Assembly: GCF_001025195.1 (NCBI RefSeq)
Contig: NZ_AP012325.1
Coordinates: 868,001-932,000 of the forward strand
Direction: 5' to 3'
Source of the DNA: Bifidobacterium catenulatum DSM 16992 = JCM 1194 = LMG 11043
Lineage (GTDB): Bacteria > Actinomycetota > Actinomycetes > Actinomycetales > Bifidobacteriaceae
Length of the DNA: 64,000 nucleotides
The notes below the pieces were generated by a model. It saw only the letters and a program-made list of their open reading frames with translations. It did no database searches and had not been told where the DNA came from. Positions 25,055-34,961 of this stretch are shown in pieces. Position 1 is the first letter of the stretch, and every line of letters begins with the position of its first letter. The position numbers and the translations under genes were made by a program.

Positions 25055-26617
25055 TTATTCCCACTCGATGGTTGCCGGCGGCTTGGACGTGCAGTCGAGC
25101 ACCACACGGTTGATCTGACGGCATTCATTGGTGATACGCGTCGAAATCGTGGCAAGCACATCGTACGGAATGCGGGACCAGTCTGCGGTCATGGCGTCTT
25201 CGGAGGAAACCGGACGCAACACGATTGGCGAACCATACGTGCGCTCGTCGCCCTGCACACCCACGGAATGCACATCGGCAAGGAGCACGACCGGGCACTG
25301 CCAGATATCGCGGTCAAGACCAGCCTTGGAAAGCTCCTCGCGAGCGATGGCGTCGGCCTCGCGAAGCAGATCCAGACGCTCCTTGGTGATCTCGCCGATG
25401 ATGCGGATGCCGAGGCCCGGGCCAGGGAACGGCTGACGCCAGACGATTTCGTCCGGCAAGCCAAGTTCGGTACCGATGGCACGAACCTCATCCTTGAACA
25501 AGGTACGCAGTGGTTCGACGAGCTGGAACTTGATGTCGTCCGGCAGACCACCCACATTGTGGTGCGACTTGATGTTGGCTGCGCCGTCGCCGCCGCCGGA
25601 TTCCACAACATCCGGGTAGAGAGTGCCCTGAACAAGGAACTTGACTTCCTTGCCGGAAGCGCCCGCCTCTTCGATGACCTGACGCTGAGCCTTCTCGAAC
25701 GTGCGAATGAACTTTTCGCCGATGATCTTGCGCTTCTTCTCCGGCTCGCTCACACCCTTCAGGGCGGTGAGGAAGTCTTCGGAGGCGTCCACGGCGATGA
25801 GCTTGATGCCGGTCGCCTCGACGAAATCATGCTTGACCTGCTCGGCCTCGCCCTTGCGCAGCAGACCGTGGTCCACGAACACGCAGGTGAGCTGGTCGCC
25901 GATGGCCTTGTGCACGAGAGCCGCCGCGACTGCGGAATCAACGCCGCCGGACAGGCCGCAGATCACCTGTGCGTCGCCGACCTTCTCGCGGATTTTCGCG
26001 ACCTGGTCCTCGATGATGCTGGAGGCATCCCAGTTGTTGCCGAGACCTGCGCACTTGTGCAGGAAGGTCTCGATAAGCTGCTGGCCCATCGGGGTGTGCT
26101 TGACTTCAGGATGCCACTGCACGCCGTACAACTTGCGGGATTCATCCTGCATGGCGGCAACAGGCGCACCCTCGGTGTGCGCCAGCACTTCAAAGCCTTC
26201 CGGCGCTGTCTTAACAGCCACGCCATGGCTCATCCACGTGTTCTGATCGGCGGGGGAGCCTTCGAGCAGGCCTTCCGACTTGTCGATGAAGGTCTCGGTT
26301 TTGCCATACTCGCCAAGGGCGGCCTTGTCGACATCCGCGCCCAAGGCATAGGCCATGGCCTGGAAGCCGTAGCAGATGCCCAGCACGGGAACGCCGGCCT
26401 CGAACAGTTTCTTATCCACACGCGGAGCGCCCGGCTCGAACACCGAAGCCGGACCACCGGAAAGGATGATGGCCTGCGGATCCTTGGCCAACATCTCATC
26501 GACCGGCATGGAATGCGGCACAAGCTCCGAATAAACATTGGCTTCACGCACGCGACGTGCGATCAGCTGGGCGTACTGGGCTCCGAAATCAACAACGAGC
26601 ACAGGACCTGCAGCCAT
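25055..26617 (-). CDS. guaA: GMP synthase (glutamine-hydrolysing)
   Basis: 520 residues. It converts XMP, ATP and glutamine to GMP, the last step of guanine nucleotide synthesis. The N-terminal amidotransferase domain carries the nucleophile in [13 protein letters not shown] and the His-Glu pair in GVQWHPEV. The ATP-pyrophosphatase domain begins at about residue 205 with the P-loop [14 protein letters not shown], and the C-terminal dimerisation domain ends KPPATIEWE, as in all GuaA proteins. The ATG at 26617 follows GGGAGAG. It runs divergently from xfp. A long antisense frame on the other strand is an artefact of codon bias. Confidence 0.97.
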   Translation of the reverse strand: MAAGPVLVVDFGAQYAQLIARRVREANVYSELVPHSMPVDEMLAKDPQAIILSGGPASVFEPGAPRVDKKLFEAGVPVLGICYGFQAMAYALGADVDKAALGEYGKTETFIDKSEGLLEGSPADQNTWMSHGVAVKTAPEGFEVLAHTEGAPVAAMQDESRKLYGVQWHPEVKHTPMGQQLIETFLHKCAGLGNNWDASSIIEDQVAKIREKVGDAQVICGLSGGVDSAVAAALVHKAIGDQLTCVFVDHGLLRKGEAEQVKHDFVEATGIKLIAVDASEDFLTALKGVSEPEKKRKIIGEKFIRTFEKAQRQVIEEAGASGKEVKFLVQGTLYPDVVESGGGDGAANIKSHHNVGGLPDDIKFQLVEPLRTLFKDEVRAIGTELGLPDEIVWRQPFPGPGLGIRIIGEITKERLDLLREADAIAREELSKAGLDRDIWQCPVVLLADVHSVGVQGDERTYGSPIVLRPVSSEDAMTADWSRIPYDVLATISTRITNECRQINRVVLDCTSKPPATIEWE

Positions 26618-27073
26618 AACACTCTCCCTTTTGATATGAGGTATGAAGAAGCAACAATATTAACTGTTCTATTGTGGCGACGCTAGCAGACATTAGAAAC
26701 GCTGTGAACAGAAAGTGAACAAACCTCACAATTGCTTACTACGCATGGTTCAACACGCCGCATGCAAGTATTGCAAAACGAACGTGAAAAAGGTGCGAAG
26801 GTGGCTTGAAATCGTTGATATTGAGCCGTTTATCAATCTTTTTGATAGCATGTGAAGTATTCACAAATCTCCCGATAAAAGCTCTCATTTTTTAACAGAA
26901 ACGACACACTTACGCACACAGTCGCAAAAAAACAGCAAAAAGTCGCACCTCGCTCGTAATATGCTCAAGTGATTGGGAATGAATCGTTCCGCGGAACCGC
27001 AAGGTTTTGCAAGATTCAGGACCGAATGAAAATAAACAATCGCACAACACAGTGCAGGAGTACAGGAGTACAC
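26618..27073. other. Divergent promoter region guaA/xfp
   Basis: 456 bp without a gene. The xfp side is A-rich (poly-A runs at 26925-26940) and contains a TAATAT box at 26957-26962, which would give a leader of about 105 bases; no good -35 box is visible. An imperfect AT-rich inverted repeat (TATCAATCTTTTTGATAG) lies at 26831-26848. Confidence 0.4.
27055..27070 (+). promoter_or_regulatory. Tandem duplicated ribosome-binding site of xfp
   Basis: CAGGAGTA is repeated twice without a gap (27055-27062 and 27063-27070). The second copy sits at the ideal distance from the ATG at 27074. The upstream copy may act as a standby site for a very highly expressed gene. Confidence 0.7.
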
Positions 27074-29551
27074 ATGACGAGTCCTGTTATTGGCACCCCT
27101 TGGAAGAAGCTGAACGCTCCGGTTTCCGAGGAAGCTATCGAAGGCGTGGATAAGTACTGGCGTGCAGCCAACTACCTCTCCATCGGCCAGATCTATCTGC
27201 GTAGCAACCCGCTGATGAAGGAGCCTTTCACCCGCGAAGACGTCAAGCACCGTCTGGTCGGCCACTGGGGCACCACCCCGGGCCTGAACTTCCTCATCGG
27301 CCACATCAACCGTCTCATCGCTGATCACCAGCAGAACACTGTGATCATCATGGGCCCGGGCCACGGCGGCCCGGCTGGTACCGCTCAGTCCTACCTGGAC
27401 GGCACCTACACTGAGACCTTCCCGAAGATTACGAAGGACGAAGCTGGTCTGCAGAAGTTCTTCCGCCAGTTCTCCTACCCGGGCGGCATCCCGTCCCACT
27501 ACGCTCCGGAGACTCCGGGCTCCATCCACGAAGGTGGCGAGCTGGGTTACGCCCTGTCTCATGCCTACGGCGCTGTGATGAACAACCCGAGCCTGTTCGT
27601 TCCGGCCATCGTCGGCGACGGCGAAGCTGAGACCGGCCCGCTGGCTACCGGCTGGCAGTCCAACAAGCTCGTCAACCCGCGCACCGACGGTATCGTGCTG
27701 CCGATCCTGCACCTCAACGGCTACAAGATCGCCAACCCGACCATCCTGTCCCGCATCTCCGACGAAGAGCTCCACGAGTTCTTCCACGGCATGGGCTATG
27801 AGCCGTACGAGTTCGTCGCTGGCTTCGACAACGAGGATCACCTGTCGATCCACCGTCGTTTCGCCGAGCTGTTCGAGACCGTCTTCGACGAGATCTGCGA
27901 CATCAAGGCCGCAGCTCAGACCGACGACATGACTCGTCCGTTCTACCCGATGATCATCTTCCGCACCCCGAAGGGCTGGACCTGCCCGAAGTTCATCGAC
28001 GGCAAGAAGACCGAAGGCTCCTGGCGTTCCCACCAGGTGCCGCTGGCTTCCGCCCGCGATACCGAGGCTCATTTCGAAGTCCTCAAGAACTGGCTCGAGT
28101 CCTACAATCCGGAAGAGCTGTTCGACGAGAACGGTGCTGTGAAGCCGGAAGTCACCGCCTTCATGCCGACTGGCGAACTGCGTATCGGTGCCAACCCGAA
28201 CGCTAACGGTGGTGTGATCCGCGAAGAGCTGAACCTGCCGGCCCTCGAAGACTACGAGGTCAAGGAAGTCGCTGAGTACGGCCACGGCTGGGGCCAGCTC
28301 GAAGCAACCCGTCGTCTGGGCGTCTACACCCGCGACATCATCAAGAACAACCCGGACTCCTTCCGCATCTTCGGACCGGACGAGACCGCTTCCAACCGTC
28401 TGCAGGCCGCTTACGACGTCACCAACAAGCAGTGGGACGCCGGCTACCTGTCCTCCCAGGTTGACGAGCACATGGCTGTCACCGGCCAGGTCACCGAGCA
28501 GCTCTCCGAGCACCAGATGGAAGGCTTCCTCGAGGCCTACCTGCTCACCGGTCGTCACGGCATCTGGAGCTCCTACGAGTCCTTCGTGCACGTGATCGAC
28601 TCCATGCTGAACCAGCACGCCAAGTGGCTCGAGGCTACCGTCCGCGAGATCCCGTGGCGCAAGCCGATCTCCTCCATGAACCTGCTCGTTTCCTCCCACG
28701 TGTGGCGTCAGGATCACAACGGCTTCTCTCACCAGGATCCGGGTGTCACCTCCGTCCTGCTGAACAAGTGCTTCAACAACGATCACGTGATCGGCATCTA
28801 CTTCCCGGTGGATTCCAACATGCTGCTCGCTGTGGCTGAGAAGTGCTACAAGTCCACCAACATGATCAACGCAATCATCGCTGGTAAGCAGCCGGCCGCT
28901 ACTTGGCTGACCCTGGACGAAGCTCGCGCTGAGCTCGAGAAGGGTGCTGCTGAGTGGGAGTGGGCTTCCACCGCCAAGTCCAACGACGAAGCCCAGATCG
29001 TTCTCGCCTCCGCTGGCGACGTTCCGGCTCAGGAGATCATGGCTGCTGCCGACAAGCTCAACGAGCTCGGCATCAAGTTCAAGGTCGTCAACGTTGTGGA
29101 TCTGGTCAAGCTGCAGTCCACCAAGGAGAACGATCAGGCTATCTCCGACGCTGACTTCGCTGAGCTGTTCACCGAAGACAAGCCGGTCCTGTTCGCTTAC
29201 CACTCCTACGCCCGCGACGTGCGTGGTCTGATCTACGATCGCCCGAACCACGACAACTTCAACGTCCACGGCTACGAGGAGCAGGGCTCCACCACCACCC
29301 CGTACGACATGGTTCGCGTGAACAACATCGACCGTTATGAGCTCGTTGCCGAAGCTCTGCGCATGATCGATGCTGACAAGTACGCCGAGAAGATCGACGA
29401 GCTCGAAGCCTTCCGTCAGGAAGCCTTCCAGTTCGCAGTCGACAATGGCTACGATCACCCGGATTACACCGACTGGGTCTACTCCGGTGTCAACACCACC
29501 AAGCAGGGTGCTGTCTCCGCTACCGCCGCAACCGCTGGCGATAACGAGTGA
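27074..29551 (+). CDS. xfp: Xylulose-5-phosphate/fructose-6-phosphate phosphoketolase
   Basis: 825 residues, the normal length. This thiamine-diphosphate enzyme splits fructose-6-phosphate or xylulose-5-phosphate with phosphate into acetyl phosphate plus erythrose-4-phosphate or glyceraldehyde-3-phosphate, the defining reaction of the bifid shunt. Clear landmarks are [11 protein letters not shown], the active-site stretch [17 protein letters not shown], the cofactor motif [17 protein letters not shown] and [16 protein letters not shown]. Codon use is extremely biased (almost all preferred codons), as expected for one of the most abundant proteins. The start at 27074 has a doubled CAGGAG site. 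A terminator follows, and pta then ackA complete the route to acetate. Confidence 0.98.
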   Translation: MTSPVIGTPWKKLNAPVSEEAIEGVDKYWRAANYLSIGQIYLRSNPLMKEPFTREDVKHRLVGHWGTTPGLNFLIGHINRLIADHQQNTVIIMGPGHGGPAGTAQSYLDGTYTETFPKITKDEAGLQKFFRQFSYPGGIPSHYAPETPGSIHEGGELGYALSHAYGAVMNNPSLFVPAIVGDGEAETGPLATGWQSNKLVNPRTDGIVLPILHLNGYKIANPTILSRISDEELHEFFHGMGYEPYEFVAGFDNEDHLSIHRRFAELFETVFDEICDIKAAAQTDDMTRPFYPMIIFRTPKGWTCPKFIDGKKTEGSWRSHQVPLASARDTEAHFEVLKNWLESYNPEELFDENGAVKPEVTAFMPTGELRIGANPNANGGVIREELNLPALEDYEVKEVAEYGHGWGQLEATRRLGVYTRDIIKNNPDSFRIFGPDETASNRLQAAYDVTNKQWDAGYLSSQVDEHMAVTGQVTEQLSEHQMEGFLEAYLLTGRHGIWSSYESFVHVIDSMLNQHAKWLEATVREIPWRKPISSMNLLVSSHVWRQDHNGFSHQDPGVTSVLLNKCFNNDHVIGIYFPVDSNMLLAVAEKCYKSTNMINAIIAGKQPAATWLTLDEARAELEKGAAEWEWASTAKSNDEAQIVLASAGDVPAQEIMAAADKLNELGIKFKVVNVVDLVKLQSTKENDQAISDADFAELFTEDKPVLFAYHSYARDVRGLIYDRPNHDNFNVHGYEEQGSTTTPYDMVRVNNIDRYELVAEALRMIDADKYAEKIDELEAFRQEAFQFAVDNGYDHPDYTDWVYSGVNTTKQGAVSATAATAGDNE

Positions 29552-29581
29552 GTCTAGCCTCTATAGGCTGATTGCTTGAAC

Positions 29582-29615
29582 AAAGCCCCAAGGGATTTTC
29601 CCTTGGGGCTTTTGT
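29582..29615 (+). terminator. xfp terminator
   Basis: AAAGCCCCAAGGGA and TCCCTTGGGGCTTTT form a perfect long stem with a three-base loop and terminal Ts, 30 bases past the stop. It separates xfp from pta. Confidence 0.9.
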
Positions 29616-29751
29616 CATATCCGTAACACTGTAATGTGTTGCGACACCATGTCATGAAATGCATGTCTGTTACCGTTCACGCATTACAATGGCACATGGT
29701 GCGAAACAGCGCAGTCACACACCTTAAAAACAACGAATAGGAGCAGACCTC

Positions 29752-31422
29752 GTGAGTCTAACCAGCGTCACCATCATCAGCCCTGAAGCAGCAAACGGTC
29801 GCAACGTTGTGGCCCTTGGCGTCACCAAGGCATTCGCGGCTACCAAGAAAACGGCCGTGTTCCGCCCGGCGGTTTGCCGCAAGGAAACCTTCACCGACGT
29901 TCTGCTTGAAGCAAGCAACGCGGGACTAAGTCGTGAACAATCCATAGGTGTTTGCCCGAAGCGTGCACGCACCGACAAGGAAGGTTCCCGGGCCGATATT
30001 GTGGCCGCCTACACGGAAGCCGTCGAAACCGCCCAGCCCGAAGCCGTGGTTGTTGTCGGAACGGATAAATCCGCCATCAACGACCCGTCCATCTTTACGT
30101 TCAATGCTGACGTAGCTGCTGATCTTAAGTCCGTCACACTTCTTGCCGTATGCACCATCAACCGCACTCCGGAACAGGTTCTGGGCACTGTCGAGGCATC
30201 GAAGACCATCATTGAAAATGCAGGAAGCAAGGTCGCCGGCGTGTTCATCACCGGGTGCAAAGATGAACAGGTGGAACCTCTCAAGGAGGAGTTCGCAGCT
30301 TACGAGGTGCCGGTGTGGACGTTACCCGCCGTTGATTTTAACGAGGAAGACGCTGTAGCCAAGGCTACGGAGGCATTCGAGGCGAATGTCAATGCCGAAA
30401 AGCTTATCTCCGCTGTTGAGGTTCCGTTCGAGGCGCCGACCACGCCATACGCATTCCAGTACAGTCTGCTGGGCAAGGCCAAGGCAAATAAGAGAACCAT
30501 CGTGCTTCCGGAAGGAACCGAAGACCGCATCATCAAGGCGGCCGACTATCTGCTCGAGCGCGATATCGTCGATCTGATCATCGTCGGAGACAAGGAAAGC
30601 ATTCTCGCCCGCGGCGAGGAGCTTGGACTCAAATCCCTTGAAAAGGCGCAGTTCCAGGCCAAGGATGACGAGGAAGTGCTCGTTCCGATGGTCGCCAAAC
30701 TGTGTGAGCTGCGCGCAAAGAAGGGCATGACCGAGGAACAGGCTCGCAAGCAGCTCACCGACGACAGCTACTTCGGCACCATGCTCGTGGTGCTCGGCAA
30801 AGCTGACGGTCTGGTTTCCGGATCCATCAACTCCACGGCCAACACCGTACGTCCGGCCCTGCAGGTCATCAAGACCAAGCCGGGATCCTCCCTCGTGTCC
30901 GGTGCGTTCCTCATGTGCTTCAAGGATCATGTCGCCGTGTTCTCCGACTGCGCCATCAATCTGAACCCGTCCGCTGAGCAACTTGCGGAAATCGCCATCC
31001 AGTCCGCCGAAACGGCAAAGGCGTTCGGACTCAATCCGAAGGTCGGTATGCTGTCGTATTCCACGCTGGGATCCGGCAAGGGACCGGACGTCGACCTCGT
31101 GGAGGAAGCAACCGCACTCGTGAAGGAGAAGGCTTCAGGACTTGCGGTTGTCGGCTCCATCCAGTTCGACGCGGCTTGGTCGCCGACCGTTGCAGCCACC
31201 AAGGCCAAGGGCAACGATGTGGCAGGCCATGTCAATGTGTTCGTGTTCCCGGATCTGTGCGCGGGCAACATCGGGTACAAGGCCGTCCAGCGTTCCTCCG
31301 GCGCGGTGGCCGTCGGTCCGGTGCTGCAGGGCCTGAACCGACCGGTCAACGACCTGAGCCGAGGCGCAACCGTGCAGGACATCATCAACACGGTTGCCCT
31401 GACCGCCATCGAAGCCCAGTAA
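29752..31422 (+). CDS. pta: Phosphate acetyltransferase
   Basis: 556 residues. It interconverts acetyl-CoA and acetyl phosphate, linking the phosphoketolase product to CoA metabolism. The C-terminal catalytic domain begins at about residue 230 (NKRTIVLPEGTEDRIIKAAD) and has the GKADGLVSGSINSTANTVRP and YKAVQRSSGAVAVGPVLQGL signatures. The N-terminal half is a degenerate P-loop/DRTGG-type region as in long Pta proteins, shorter than the 714 residues of E. coli. The GTG at 29752 follows AGGAG. It lies between xfp and ackA, about 200 bp after xfp, with its own promoter space, and 88 bp before ackA. Confidence 0.96.
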   Translation: MSLTSVTIISPEAANGRNVVALGVTKAFAATKKTAVFRPAVCRKETFTDVLLEASNAGLSREQSIGVCPKRARTDKEGSRADIVAAYTEAVETAQPEAVVVVGTDKSAINDPSIFTFNADVAADLKSVTLLAVCTINRTPEQVLGTVEASKTIIENAGSKVAGVFITGCKDEQVEPLKEEFAAYEVPVWTLPAVDFNEEDAVAKATEAFEANVNAEKLISAVEVPFEAPTTPYAFQYSLLGKAKANKRTIVLPEGTEDRIIKAADYLLERDIVDLIIVGDKESILARGEELGLKSLEKAQFQAKDDEEVLVPMVAKLCELRAKKGMTEEQARKQLTDDSYFGTMLVVLGKADGLVSGSINSTANTVRPALQVIKTKPGSSLVSGAFLMCFKDHVAVFSDCAINLNPSAEQLAEIAIQSAETAKAFGLNPKVGMLSYSTLGSGKGPDVDLVEEATALVKEKASGLAVVGSIQFDAAWSPTVAATKAKGNDVAGHVNVFVFPDLCAGNIGYKAVQRSSGAVAVGPVLQGLNRPVNDLSRGATVQDIINTVALTAIEAQ

Positions 31423-31510
31423 AACGCTATTTTGTAGCAAGCAAAGAGTAATCTAAAGTTTGGAAAGTCGCGCAAGCGGCACATCGATTAACACATGGAG
31501 GATGCCCACA

Positions 31511-32740
31511 ATGGCGAAAACCGTCCTTGTCATCAATTCCGGTTCCAGCTCTATCAAGTATCAGCTGGTTGATCTTGAAACCGGTGAAGGTATTGCTTCC
31601 GGCCTGGTCGAGAAGATCGGCGAGCCGGTTGACGGCCACTACAAGCACGAGTTCAACGGCGAGAAGCATGAGCTGGAAGAGCCAATCCACGACCACGAGC
31701 AGGGTCTGAAGCGCGTGCTCGGCTTCTTCAACGAGTTCGGCCCGAAGCTGGACGAGGCCGGTATCGTGGCGGTCGGCCACCGCGTGGTGCAGGGCGGTTC
31801 CATTTTCCCGAACCCGGCCTTGGTCACCGACAAGACCATCAACCAGGTTAAGGACCTCGCTGTGCTCGCACCGCTGCACAACGGTCCGGAAGCCAAGGGC
31901 GCTGAAGTCATGCGTGCGCTTCTGCCGGACGTTCCGCAGATCTTCGTGTTCGATTCCTCCTTCTTCTTCCAGCTGCCGAAGGCCGCAAGCACCTACGCGC
32001 TGAACAAGGAAATCGCCGACCAGTACCACATCCGCCGTTACGGCGCCCACGGCACCTCCCACGAGTTCATCTCCTCCGTGGTGCCGGACGTCATCGGCAA
32101 GCCGGCTGAAGGCCTCAAGCAGATCGTGCTGCATATCGGCAACGGCGCTTCCGCTTCCGCGGAGGTCTCCGGAAAGCCGGTCGAGACCTCCATGGGCTTG
32201 ACCCCGCTCGAAGGCCTCATGATGGGTGGCCGTACCGGCGATATCGATCCAGCCGTCGTCTTCCACCTGATCCGCAACGCCCACATGAACGTGGATGAGC
32301 TCGACGCTCTGTTCAACAAGCGTTCCGGCATGATGGGCATGACCGGTTTCGGCGATCTCCGTGAGGTTCACCGTCTGGTTGCCGAAGGCAACGAGGACGC
32401 CAAGTTGGCTCTCGACGTCTACGTGCACCGCATCGTCGGCTACATCGGCAACTACACCGCTCAGATGGGCGGCGTAGACGTGATCACCTTCACCGCAGGC
32501 GTCGGCGAGAACGATGACGTGGTCCGCAAGATGGTGTGCGACAAGCTCGCCCCGTTCGGCGTCAAGCTGGACGAAGAGAAGAACGCCACCCGTTCCAAGG
32601 AACCGCGCATCATCTCCACCCCGGATTCCAAGATCACCATCTGCGTCATTCCGACCAACGAGGAGCTGGCAATCGCCCGCAAGTCCGCGGCCATCGCAGA
32701 AGCAGGCGAGGACACTTACGGCAACGTCTTCTCCAAGTGA
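31511..32740 (+). CDS. ackA: Acetate kinase
   Basis: 409 residues. It transfers phosphate from acetyl phosphate to ADP, giving ATP and acetate, the main energy-yielding step of the bifid shunt. Typical motifs: VLVINSGSSSIKYQLVD at the start, VGHRVVQGG, the catalytic-site stretch RRYGAHGTSHEFIS, IGNGASASA and ITFTAGVGENDDVVR. The start is the ATG at 31511, after GGAGGA; a longer in-frame extension upstream has no ribosome-binding site. It closes the xfp-pta-ackA group and is followed by a very strong terminator. Confidence 0.97.
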   Translation: MAKTVLVINSGSSSIKYQLVDLETGEGIASGLVEKIGEPVDGHYKHEFNGEKHELEEPIHDHEQGLKRVLGFFNEFGPKLDEAGIVAVGHRVVQGGSIFPNPALVTDKTINQVKDLAVLAPLHNGPEAKGAEVMRALLPDVPQIFVFDSSFFFQLPKAASTYALNKEIADQYHIRRYGAHGTSHEFISSVVPDVIGKPAEGLKQIVLHIGNGASASAEVSGKPVETSMGLTPLEGLMMGGRTGDIDPAVVFHLIRNAHMNVDELDALFNKRSGMMGMTGFGDLREVHRLVAEGNEDAKLALDVYVHRIVGYIGNYTAQMGGVDVITFTAGVGENDDVVRKMVCDKLAPFGVKLDEEKNATRSKEPRIISTPDSKITICVIPTNEELAIARKSAAIAEAGEDTYGNVFSK

Positions 32741-32784
32741 GCGAGGAGATCCCGCAGTCAAATGATTGACGGGACCGTATGAAG

Positions 32785-32841
32785 AGGACCGTACGTTCCA
32801 TTGGCATCAAATCAATACCAATGGAACGTACGGTCCTTTTT
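32785..32841 (+). terminator. Strong terminator after ackA
   Basis: A perfect 20-base stem (AGGACCGTACGTTCCATTGG at 32785-32804, complement at 32818-32837) is followed by Ts. The first arm is preceded by another partial copy, GGGACCGTA, at 32771. Confidence 0.9.
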
Positions 32842-33016
32842 CGAATAATCGTTATGTTTTCGCCGCTTCCGAGGTCTCGTTCACCGAACGTTTCCAATCG
32901 TCCCAGACAACGCCTTTCCATATCTGTTCATGCTCCGCATAATGGGGGAGGGGCTGGTAGTACGATACGAGACGTTGTGTCTATTACGCACATACGTCGC
33001 ATGTTGAGAGAAGCGG

Positions 33017-34852
33017 TTGATTGTTGTGGTAAGACGTCGTTTTGTCGGTCTAAATGGCCTCAAGGGCATCGCCTTGATCGCGATAGTGTTGTATCACTGC
33101 GACCAGGGCACTCTGCGGGGCGGATTCTTTGGTGTTGACATATTCTTCACCATTTCAGGTTTTCTGATTTTCTCGTCGTTGCTGAATCATATTGATTCCG
33201 GCAAGGGAATAGGTTTCAAGGAATACTACCTCAAGCGTCTGCGCAGAATATACCCGGCGTTGATTCTGATGATTCCCGTCACCGTATCGTTGGCATGGTT
33301 CATCAACCAAGACATGTTGGTGGGCATTAAAAACCAGATGGTGACGGTTATGTTGGGTTGCTACAACTGGTATGCCATCGGCAGTGGTGCCAGCTATTTC
33401 TCGCAGATGAATCCAGACATGTTCCGTCATCTGTGGTTCATGTCGGTGCTGATGCAGTTCTATTTGTTGGCTCCTTTGCTGATCTACATGCTTCGAAAAA
33501 TTCTGGTACGTTGGGTGCCGGTGGCGGTACTTGCTGGACTTGCCGTGTGTAGTGCGCTTTCTATGGGATTGCAGTATCACCCGGGAACCGATCCAACCAG
33601 AGTGTATTTCGGTTCGGACACACATGCCATGGGACTTTGGCTAGGTGCCATGCTGGCATGGCTGCTGATGATCATACGGCGTGGCAACGGTCGTCCGGAA
33701 GAAACGGCGATTATGGAATACGCTCGTCTGGTCTGGAGCAAGATCGGCCCTGCGGTGGCTTTTGCGGCATTACTGATTCTGTTATGGATGATGCAGCACG
33801 TTGAGCAGGGTCCTGCTGCTTTCTATGGAGGGTTTTTCGCGGCTTCGCTACTTTCAGTGGTTCTGGTCGCCGGGTCCATTCCTTTCGGATCTTGGATGCA
33901 GGATCTGCTGGTGTTCAAACCATTTGATGTGGTCGGCCGATATTCATACGGCATTTACCTGTGGCATTGGCCTTTATGGTTGTTTACCAAGGCGATGTTC
34001 CCCCAGTGGGGTGCGCGTCATCTTGGATGGATGCTGCTAATTACATTCGCTCTTACCGCATGTTGTACCGCCATGTCGTGGAAGTTGGTGGAACAGCCTG
34101 TTGCCCGAGGCGGATTCATCGCCATGATTCGTCCTCTTCCGGAAAATGGCATATGGGATGCTGCCAGATGCTGGATAACGATCGTCGTGGTATTGAGTAC
34201 ATGCTTGATGTCCGGATACGTGGTGGACAACGCACCAAAGCAGACCAGTGTGGAACACGCGTTGGAAGAGAATGCGAGAATGCTGAAAGAGCAGCAGGGC
34301 ATGCATTTCGACTTCGATAGGAAGCATCCGCCAACGCCTAAGAAGCCCGTACACACCATGCCTAACGGGCAGCAGATGGTCGCATTCGGTGACTCGGTAA
34401 TGCTTGCCTCCAGTAAAGGTTTGCAATCCGTTTTCCCTGGAATCACTGTTGATGCGGAAACCTCACGCTCGATGACCAAGGCGTTGGGACTTATAGACAA
34501 AGCCAAAAGCCAGCCGGAAGGATTGCGCCAATGGGTGCTGGTCGGCTTGGCTACGAATTCAGCGGTGACCGATGGCCAACTCAATGACATACTGAATGAC
34601 ATTGGACCGAATCATGTGCTTGTGCTGATTAACGCGCATGCCCCCGTGTCTTGGGTTCCCGGAACGAACGACGCGTTGAGCGACTTCGCGGCCACCCATT
34701 CCAACAACGTTGTTCTCGTTGACTGGGATGCTACGATTTCGGCGTATCCTGATGAGCTTGCCGGAGATGGTATTCACCCCGGCATGTCCAATACGTTGTA
34801 CGCCCAAGCCGTTAAGGATGCGATTACGAACTGGATTAAGCAAGGACACTGA
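33017..34852 (+). CDS. OatA-like membrane acyltransferase with SGNH domain
   Basis: 611 residues. Residues 1-400 are an acyltransferase-3 domain with about ten membrane helices: GLKGIALIAIVLYHC near the start, GGFFGVDIFFTISGFLIFS, LKRLRRIYPAL, HLWFMSVLMQFYLLAP and YSYGIYLWHWPLW. The C-terminal 200 residues form an extracellular SGNH/GDSL-like domain (VAFGDSVMLASSK with the nucleophile Ser, and DGIHPG with the Asp/His pair). Proteins of this design O-acetylate peptidoglycan or surface polysaccharides; the substrate cannot be read from the sequence. The start is TTG 33017 (after GAGAAG) or GTG 33026. It is transcribed alone between two terminators. Confidence 0.85.
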   Translation: MIVVVRRRFVGLNGLKGIALIAIVLYHCDQGTLRGGFFGVDIFFTISGFLIFSSLLNHIDSGKGIGFKEYYLKRLRRIYPALILMIPVTVSLAWFINQDMLVGIKNQMVTVMLGCYNWYAIGSGASYFSQMNPDMFRHLWFMSVLMQFYLLAPLLIYMLRKILVRWVPVAVLAGLAVCSALSMGLQYHPGTDPTRVYFGSDTHAMGLWLGAMLAWLLMIIRRGNGRPEETAIMEYARLVWSKIGPAVAFAALLILLWMMQHVEQGPAAFYGGFFAASLLSVVLVAGSIPFGSWMQDLLVFKPFDVVGRYSYGIYLWHWPLWLFTKAMFPQWGARHLGWMLLITFALTACCTAMSWKLVEQPVARGGFIAMIRPLPENGIWDAARCWITIVVVLSTCLMSGYVVDNAPKQTSVEHALEENARMLKEQQGMHFDFDRKHPPTPKKPVHTMPNGQQMVAFGDSVMLASSKGLQSVFPGITVDAETSRSMTKALGLIDKAKSQPEGLRQWVLVGLATNSAVTDGQLNDILNDIGPNHVLVLINAHAPVSWVPGTNDALSDFAATHSNNVVLVDWDATISAYPDELAGDGIHPGMSNTLYAQAVKDAITNWIKQGH

Positions 34853-34899
34853 GAATAGCTTCTCGTAAATCGTGATAAAGCAGTTTTGCGATGAATATG

Positions 34900-34936
34900 A
34901 GGAATCCCCCTGACTCGTTTGAGCAGGGGGATTCCT
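34900..34936. terminator. Bidirectional terminator between acyltransferase and purine permease
   Basis: AGGAATCCCCCTG and CAGGGGGATTCCT form a perfect 13-base stem between the two convergent genes. Confidence 0.85.
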
Positions 34937-34961
34937 CATATCACCTTAAGACTGAACAGTC

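Noticed and set aside
24962-26686. 574-codon plus-strand frame opposite guaA
   Set aside because: It is antisense to a clear guaA gene; long shadow frames are common with this codon bias.
26885-29458. 857-codon minus-strand frame opposite xfp
   Set aside because: Antisense artefact of the very biased xfp codons; the protein resembles no family.
31427-32761. 444-codon minus-strand frame opposite ackA
   Set aside because: Antisense shadow of ackA; no ribosome-binding site or domain.
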